The notes under the pieces are model-generated. The model was not told the DNA's origin. It was given only the letters and a program-made list of their open reading frames with translations, and did no database searches. Source: Gymnopus androsaceus JB14 (lineage: Eukaryota; Basidiomycota; Agaricomycetes; Agaricales; Omphalotaceae). Taken from it: a stretch of 23,410 nt of DNA. The stretch is from assembly GCA_009733575.1 (NCBI GenBank), contig ML770042.1:1-23410 (forward strand), read 5' to 3'. Of this stretch, positions 18,909 to 23,410 are shown piece by piece (the stretch's first letter is position 1; each line of letters begins with the position of its first letter). A program made the position numbers and the translations under genes.

Positions 18909-20281
18909 GTAGAAGTATACCACACCACCGTCCCTGACGTTCAGGACCGTCGTGTTTCCATTTCCCGTGTGCCAAGAGCTATCGTATACCGTTGTGTTGT
19001 TCATGTCGTTTCGACAGTATTACGAAGTCCAACTCTTGTATGAGAAAGGGAAGTGGATGGGGCTTCTTGGCTCATTGCTGGGGTGCTGGTCCCAGCTGAC
19101 GGTGAGCTCAGGGTCCTTCCTCTTGCTTCTCCCGGGCTAACGTCTACAGATGCGATGTCGTTGTTAACCAACGAGTTGGAGAAGGGTGTCGACGATATTC
19201 CTTGGCTCAGTTAGCGTGCTGGAATGGCTTCCTCTCCCTGGGCGTCGGCCATGCGGTTTAACCACGAGGAGAAGCTGGAGTCGACGGTGCATTTTGGCCC
19301 TGTGCTGGTGTAATGGTCCCGGTCGATGGTAAACTATCACTTTTCGTCCTTCATGTCTTTCAGTTTGGCCGTAGTTCACTGCAGCAATGCCACCGTTGTT
19401 GATCCTCCACGAGCTGGGATTGGAAACTGTTGGGGGTCTGAATGTTGGGGTACCAGTGAAGGCGGATGGTGAGCTCAAATCACTTGTTCCTGCTCCTCTT
19501 TCAGCCTGACGTTCAGTTTGACTGTAGCTCGCATTATCGTGTACCTTCGTGTTGCCATTGTCGATGATCGATGAGTCGGGATTGGAAGCATTCGCTCTGA
19601 ATGATGTTCCTCGGCTCATTGATGCATCTCCAGCGTCGTTACCGACATTACCGACCAACGGTTCTGCAACACTACCACAATCATGGGGAACTTGTGCTCC
19701 TGCTGTCTCTGCCTGCCTCTGCCAAGGGATCTTGATCGCAGCGATTCCCGTCTGGATATAAGATAGGTAACAGCTCAACACAACGACAAGAGCTCTCACC
19801 TCTAAATCGGCTCGGATTCTCTTCACTTCTTCGTGATATGTCTTTATCTTCTAGTCCGCTGAAGACTACCACTATCCATGGTCCATTCAGCATCAGTAGT
19901 TTCTTGCATTTGGTCATTATCCTGTATAACGGTCATTCAGCTATTATTGTTTGTGAAGATGGGACAGTCGTACTCAAGTAACTCCCTCAATCTACCTGCA
20001 AGACGGCCTAACATCTCCCTTTTGCGAATGCTACCGGGCGCGGTGGCATATTCTGCGAAACAATACTCACAACGATCGCCACTTCGTTTGACAACTTCTT
20101 AGCTGCAACACCACACCAGGTCGACACCCGAGAGGAGAGTTGTTCACTCTGTTCGTGAATATTAATATTTTTGCTCTATCAAGGACTAGCTCAGTACATG
20201 TACCTTGGTTTCGATATGTCTAGCCGTTTCGCCTAGTCTTGTAATGATGCATTCATCTTCTACCGAATTCGGTTGATCCAT
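18909..20281 (-). pseudogene. Family 1 copy B
   Basis: Closest relative of copy A over its whole length. ATG at 20281 (MDQPNSVEDECIITRLGETA), with the same three intron positions. Compared with A it lacks one base near 20053, has one extra base near 19853 and lacks two bases near 19262, each of which changes the frame. Between them the tail is well kept, for example SNPSSWRINNGGIAAVNYGQ. The last conserved motif DSSWHTGNGNTTVLN ends at a GTGAGT donor at 18908. A and B therefore decayed separately at different sites after a fairly recent duplication. Confidence 0.5.
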
Positions 20282-20448
20282 GTTATGTAGTAGGAGGTTG
20301 ATAGGAATTGAAATTCTACTGGGTATGTGGTATTTATATGGTGCTGAAAAGAACGAACGCTGGGTTATAGAAAGAGGAAAAGGAAGGAAAGTACAAGCGT
20401 TTTAGCCCGCTACATAGAAAATGTCGAATTATAAGTAGGCATCATTAA

Positions 20449-20516
20449 TATAGCTCGTGTGCCTATAGCGCCTATAGCTCATGTGCCTATAGCTCAACTA
20501 TAGCTCGTGTGGCTCG
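20449..20516. repeat. Short degenerate tandem repeat TATAGCTCGTGTGCC
   Basis: About five units of 9-15 bases starting TATAGC, in the stretch between family 1 copy B and the Sld7-like gene: TATAGCTCGTGTGCC, TATAGCGCC, TATAGCTCATGTGCC, TATAGCTCAAC, TATAGCTCGTGTGGC. It lies 130-200 bases before the gene start, so in its likely promoter. The rest of 20282-20645 shows no gene. Confidence 0.65.
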
Positions 20517-20645
20517 CGTGGCTTCTGGTCGCGATCGCAACTCAACTTCGCAACTTCTATTCCGGAAAAGGATCGGCCCGATCCAAATGCACGTGACATA
20601 CGCGTCGCGCGTCTTCGTGTATATCAACTTTCTTGTTCTCTGCTC

Positions 20646-21997
20646 ATGTCATCGCCTTCTCGACCTTCTTCTCAACGATTACTCTACCGTGGCGCCTTAT
20701 CTCTTCCTGATTCCTATTTGCTCCTCGATGGACTCACTTTTTCCGCCCAAATCGATGCTGAACACAACTTGCTGGAGAATCCTCTAGCTTTGGCGCTGGA
20801 AAGTATGCGTGGAAGACCGAAGTTTGACGATTCATGGGCGTCACAAGCCTGAAAGGACATTCATATGGATGATAGTGGGAGATATTACTCTGTGAGTTGT
20901 ACAGTCAAACAATGAAGAAAAGTACTCATAATTAGGATAGAGATATCAATCCAGAAGCGATTCTCTCCATGATTTACTTTGAGAATATGTTTTCTCTACC
21001 ATCGACCTCCAAGGATAGACTTGGTGTCAGAATAGCACTAGGAGACAGTGGTACGTTGCTCAAATGTTTCATAATTGACCTGAACTAAAGACTTTGCAAT
21101 TCAGCTGGACCAGAAACAACCCAAATCATCGTCTTTCCCAAGTCAATACCCAACGAGAATGATCCAAAGCGACCACTCTGTATACTATCCGTTGCACGAA
21201 TCACTCCCATGCCTGTAGCAAAGCCACGACTGCCACGACCTGATGATCCCACACCACGTAAACCGCCTCTGGTTCCATTCGGCAAAACTACAGATTTGCG
21301 ACGAGTCGCGAGCTTCAACGCGATCTAGCGATTTATTAGCTCGAAAACGACAGAAACTATCCAATGTATCAGCTATTGCAAACCTCGGCAGCGACGTCCG
21401 ACTAGGCCAGAAGCCAATTTCCGAGGGAACATTCAAAGTTCCTCCGTTACCCGATAAGAGCAACAAACCCAAAGCGAAGGAGAAGGACAAAGGAAAAGGA
21501 AAGGCTCCAGCTGTCGATGATGTTTTCGGACCAGATAATTCTGCTGCTGGTACGAGTGGTGGCAAACGGAAGGTAGAGAATAAGGAAAGAGGAAACGAGA
21601 AGCCGAAGAAGGCTCACAGGCTGAAGAGATGCCGCAGGAAAGAGAAAATAAGAATGTGTGTGCAATATCTTTGTCCGATCGATGACGTTGCGCTGACTCT
21701 CTTTCCAGCATATCAAACAAGCCATCGCCTACCAGCTCGCCAATTCGCTGATACCCAAGACACATCCAGAGTACAAGGACATCTTCAATCACGTTTATCA
21801 TGGAGTATGCTTCGCATTAGTACGTCTTGCCTTCCAATATCGCGCTGAATAGATTTATTAACTAGTTTGATCTTCAGCGCGCCGATATGAAAGTTCGCCC
21901 GATTGAGCAGCATTCAATGGAGCGTTTGGCTCTGATGCACGTTGAAATGTACACAGAACAAAGTAACGAACCTGTTCAAAGCTCTTGGGTTCCATAA
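20646..21997 (+). pseudogene. Sld7-like replication-initiation protein, frame broken by indels
   Basis: Sld7 works with Sld3 in firing replication origins in the nucleus. Exons: 20646-20891, 20936-21050, 21105-21655, 21709-21819, 21878-21997, with ordinary introns. Exon 1 starts MSSPSRPSSQRLLYRGALSL. A proline-rich part (RLPRPDDPTPRKPPL) is followed by a basic low-complexity linker (KAKEKDKGKGKAPAVDD). The last two exons code IPKTHPEYKDIFNHVYHGVC and FALRADMKVRPIEQHSMERL, which I read as the Sld7 C-terminal domain. Within exon 1, FMGVTSL (about 20830-20850) lies in another frame than its flanks. In exon 3 the segment from about 21300 to 21599 is in a different frame from both sides. In both cases the shift is cancelled later, so the splice phases still fit. 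It is either a dying gene or a good gene with sequence errors. Naming rests on recalled similarity. Confidence 0.55.
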
Positions 21998-22029
21998 CAT
22001 ACTGTATGATACCAACTTTGCATTTCATT

Positions 22030-22643
22030 TCATTTCGACTCGACTGAATCCAACCTCTTCGATTGACCTTCGTATCCCTCCCATTTTGGAAGTCCGTCAT
22101 TGACATCAAGCATCCTCGTGTCATAAAACATATGCGCCGTCGGCTTGACTATATCCCAATTCTTGGTCCTTCCATGCTCGTCTCGCTCCAGCTGCCCCGC
22201 CCAGATACTGTATTTGAGCTTTGTGGTGGAATAAGAGGCCACGCAGGCGCCGCAAGACTTGCACCGGAATCGATTCTGGGTTGATAGGGACCATGCATCA
22301 GAAATGTGGACGATGATGAATGCGAAACAAAGGGATATAGACAGACCTTCCATGGCTTATCGGCTACAGAATACATATCCAAAGTAGCTTCGTGCGGCTG
22401 GGGATGTGTCCAAGTGAACACATCGGCGGGGAAATGCACAGTAGCGACGCATGGAGCACCTATAATGGAGTGGTATCACAGTGGTGCAAAGAAATGGAAA
22501 GAAACGATGGCAGACCGGCGAGTCTTTGACAGAGTGTGCAATGACAAAACGCACTCAGGATGGGTTTTCCTTTGACTGGTATAGGTCACTGTACCACAGT
22601 AACAACTTCCTTTGAGGACGATCTCGTTCTCTGCTGTCGACAT
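22030..22643 (-). pseudogene. GFA / CENP-V-fold zinc protein with one frameshift
   Basis: Glutathione-dependent formaldehyde-activating (GFA) fold: a small zinc-binding protein; the real substrate of most members is unknown. Exons on the minus strand: 22643-22516, 22459-22347 and 22275-22030, with introns of 56 and 71 bases. Zinc ligands are visible: GSCYCG in exon 1, FCHCTLCQRLAG at the end of exon 1, and FRCKSCGA at the start of exon 3. The end AHMFYDTRMLDVNDGLPKW is typical of fungal members. Between GTVTYTS and FCHCTLC the frame slips by one base; an extra base in the run of four T at 22565-22568 (plus strand) would explain it. Without it the protein would be about 200 residues, the usual length. 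It converges with the Sld7-like gene; the stop codons are 32 bases apart. Confidence 0.75.
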
Positions 22644-23130
22644 GATGATGTTTGAGGACTAGATTGACACGAGTTGAATTCCAAGATGTCAACAGACGGA
22701 TTCGCGGCGCTCCGTTTTTCTCACGTAAGATCGATTACATCATAGGTCGTACGAGGAAGGTCAAAGCGAGTTTTATCATATCGCTTTAATCTTAAATCCG
22801 ATTTTCTTCAAGTTAGAACGCTCCAAGCCTATTAATACTGTACAATTTCGAAACTGAGTTGTGCAGTCATTCTACCATAATTCATCAGCAGTCACTGCGC
22901 GCGGTGCATCACCGCGCGCTTGTGGAATTCACAATAATCAAGTACTCAGGAGGTTAAGTAACTGTGCTTGAAGTAAGCATCGCGCGCACTGGCGTGATGA
23001 TTTCGATTCTCATCGTGCTTAGCACCGGATCTTGCTAAGTAATTAATTACTGGCCGAGATCGCCTTGATATTGACACTAACTGCCGCGCCTCAACGTTGT
23101 GACACGTTTTGACACGCACAGCTATCGGTT
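22644..23130. other. Spacer upstream of the GFA gene
   Basis: No gene seen. This is the promoter side of the GFA gene. It contains a GC-rich perfect hairpin (22897-22919) and a second CGCGCGC-containing patch at about 22980-22991. Confidence 0.4.
22897..22919. repeat. GC-rich inverted repeat
   Basis: GCGCGCGGTG, CAT, CACCGCGCGC: a perfect 10-bp stem with a 3-base loop, which extends after a small internal loop by CAC (22893-22895) with GTG (22922-22924). A related word, GCATCGCGCGCACTGG, occurs about 60 bases further right. Confidence 0.75.
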
Positions 23131-23394
23131 TTAAAAGGACTTGGAAGTTACACGCGATTCTCGCTGCTTATATCTATGGGCTCCGCTATCTCGATACGAT
23201 AGAATCAGAAAGACAGAAATTTCTAGATCAATGGTATTGGTCCCAGTACTGGAAAATTTCTCCCATTCACGCACAGCAAGTTGAGGTGTAGCTGAACCTT
23301 GATTTTCTTTCAGCATATTGTCCAATGCACCAAAAGATGTCGCTCGAATCATCTTAGAATACGCATCATATTCTGACAGACCCATCCGCAGCAT
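23131..23394 (-). CDS. Possible partial exon at the right edge
   Basis: The minus frame opens directly after CAATAG, which reads both as a stop and as a good acceptor, and continues MLRMGLSEYDAYSKM, then ATSFGALDNMLKENQ. The first about 30 residues look protein-like; the later part does not, and a donor-like GGTTCA follows the Gln codon near 23300. It may be the end of a gene extending beyond the window. I do not recognise it. Confidence 0.25.
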   Translation of the reverse strand: MLRMGLSEYDAYSKMIRATSFGALDNMLKENQGSATPQLAVREWEKFSSTGTNTIDLEISVFLILSYRDSGAHRYKQRESRVTSKSF

Positions 23395-23410
23395 CTATTG
23401 CGCTTGTATC

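Noticed and set aside
1..23410. CRISPR array, phage or bacterial operon
   Set aside because: No regular spaced repeats, no bacterial ribosome-binding sites, and spliceosomal introns throughout.

Overview
The window looks like nuclear DNA of a basidiomycete, most likely an Agaricomycete. Every recognisable gene is cut by introns of about 50-70 bases with GT(A/G/C)-AG ends. The gene content also fits: a PDR-type ABC transporter, a GFA-family protein, an Sld7-type protein, a single-pass 'VVGG..GG' membrane protein and an EARTS(F/L)xTY-type protein family.

Left part (1-4169): the 3' two thirds of a PDR/ABCG full-size drug-efflux transporter, plus strand, 17 visible exons, all in frame. It is the only clearly intact large gene. 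After about 1.3 kb without a gene lies a broken single-pass membrane protein gene (minus, about 5459-6678). Then comes a textbook non-autonomous DNA transposon (8004-8765, 41-bp inverted ends, 9-bp target duplication). It carries a tRNA-like RNA polymerase III unit and appears to sit inside an older reading frame.

Middle part (about 9.7-20.3 kb): a duplicated and decayed gene cluster built mainly from two unrelated families. Family 1 has a conserved four-exon start coding for a helical domain of about 125 residues, followed by an Asn/Ser/Thr-rich tail with internal repeats. It occurs as copies A (9718-11122, minus), B (18909-20281, minus) and C (14522-15606, plus), a tail fragment (about 11455-11622, minus) and an orphan first exon with promoter (14195-14281, plus). 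Family 2 (minus) occurs as copies near 11.89-13.29 kb, 15.72-17.19 kb and 17.25-17.76 kb. The two families lie next to each other repeatedly, so they may have been copied together. Nearly all copies carry one- or two-base frameshifts relative to their paralogues. One family 2 copy is split by about 0.9 kb of other relics. Another holds a short stretch with a GH16 glucanase active-site motif. A small spliced gene of unknown function (17992-18631, plus) lies between the copies.

Right part (20.4-23.4 kb): an Sld7-like replication protein gene (plus) and a GFA/CENP-V-fold gene (minus) converge tail to tail with 32 bases between their stop codons. Both are recognisable end to end, but both carry small indels that break the frame. 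The last 750 bases hold a GC-rich perfect hairpin and a possible partial exon on the minus strand.

The main contrast is between the frameshift-free transporter and the indel-rich remainder. Either this is a real pseudogene-rich accessory region, or the assembly has local indel errors. Raw reads or transcripts would decide.
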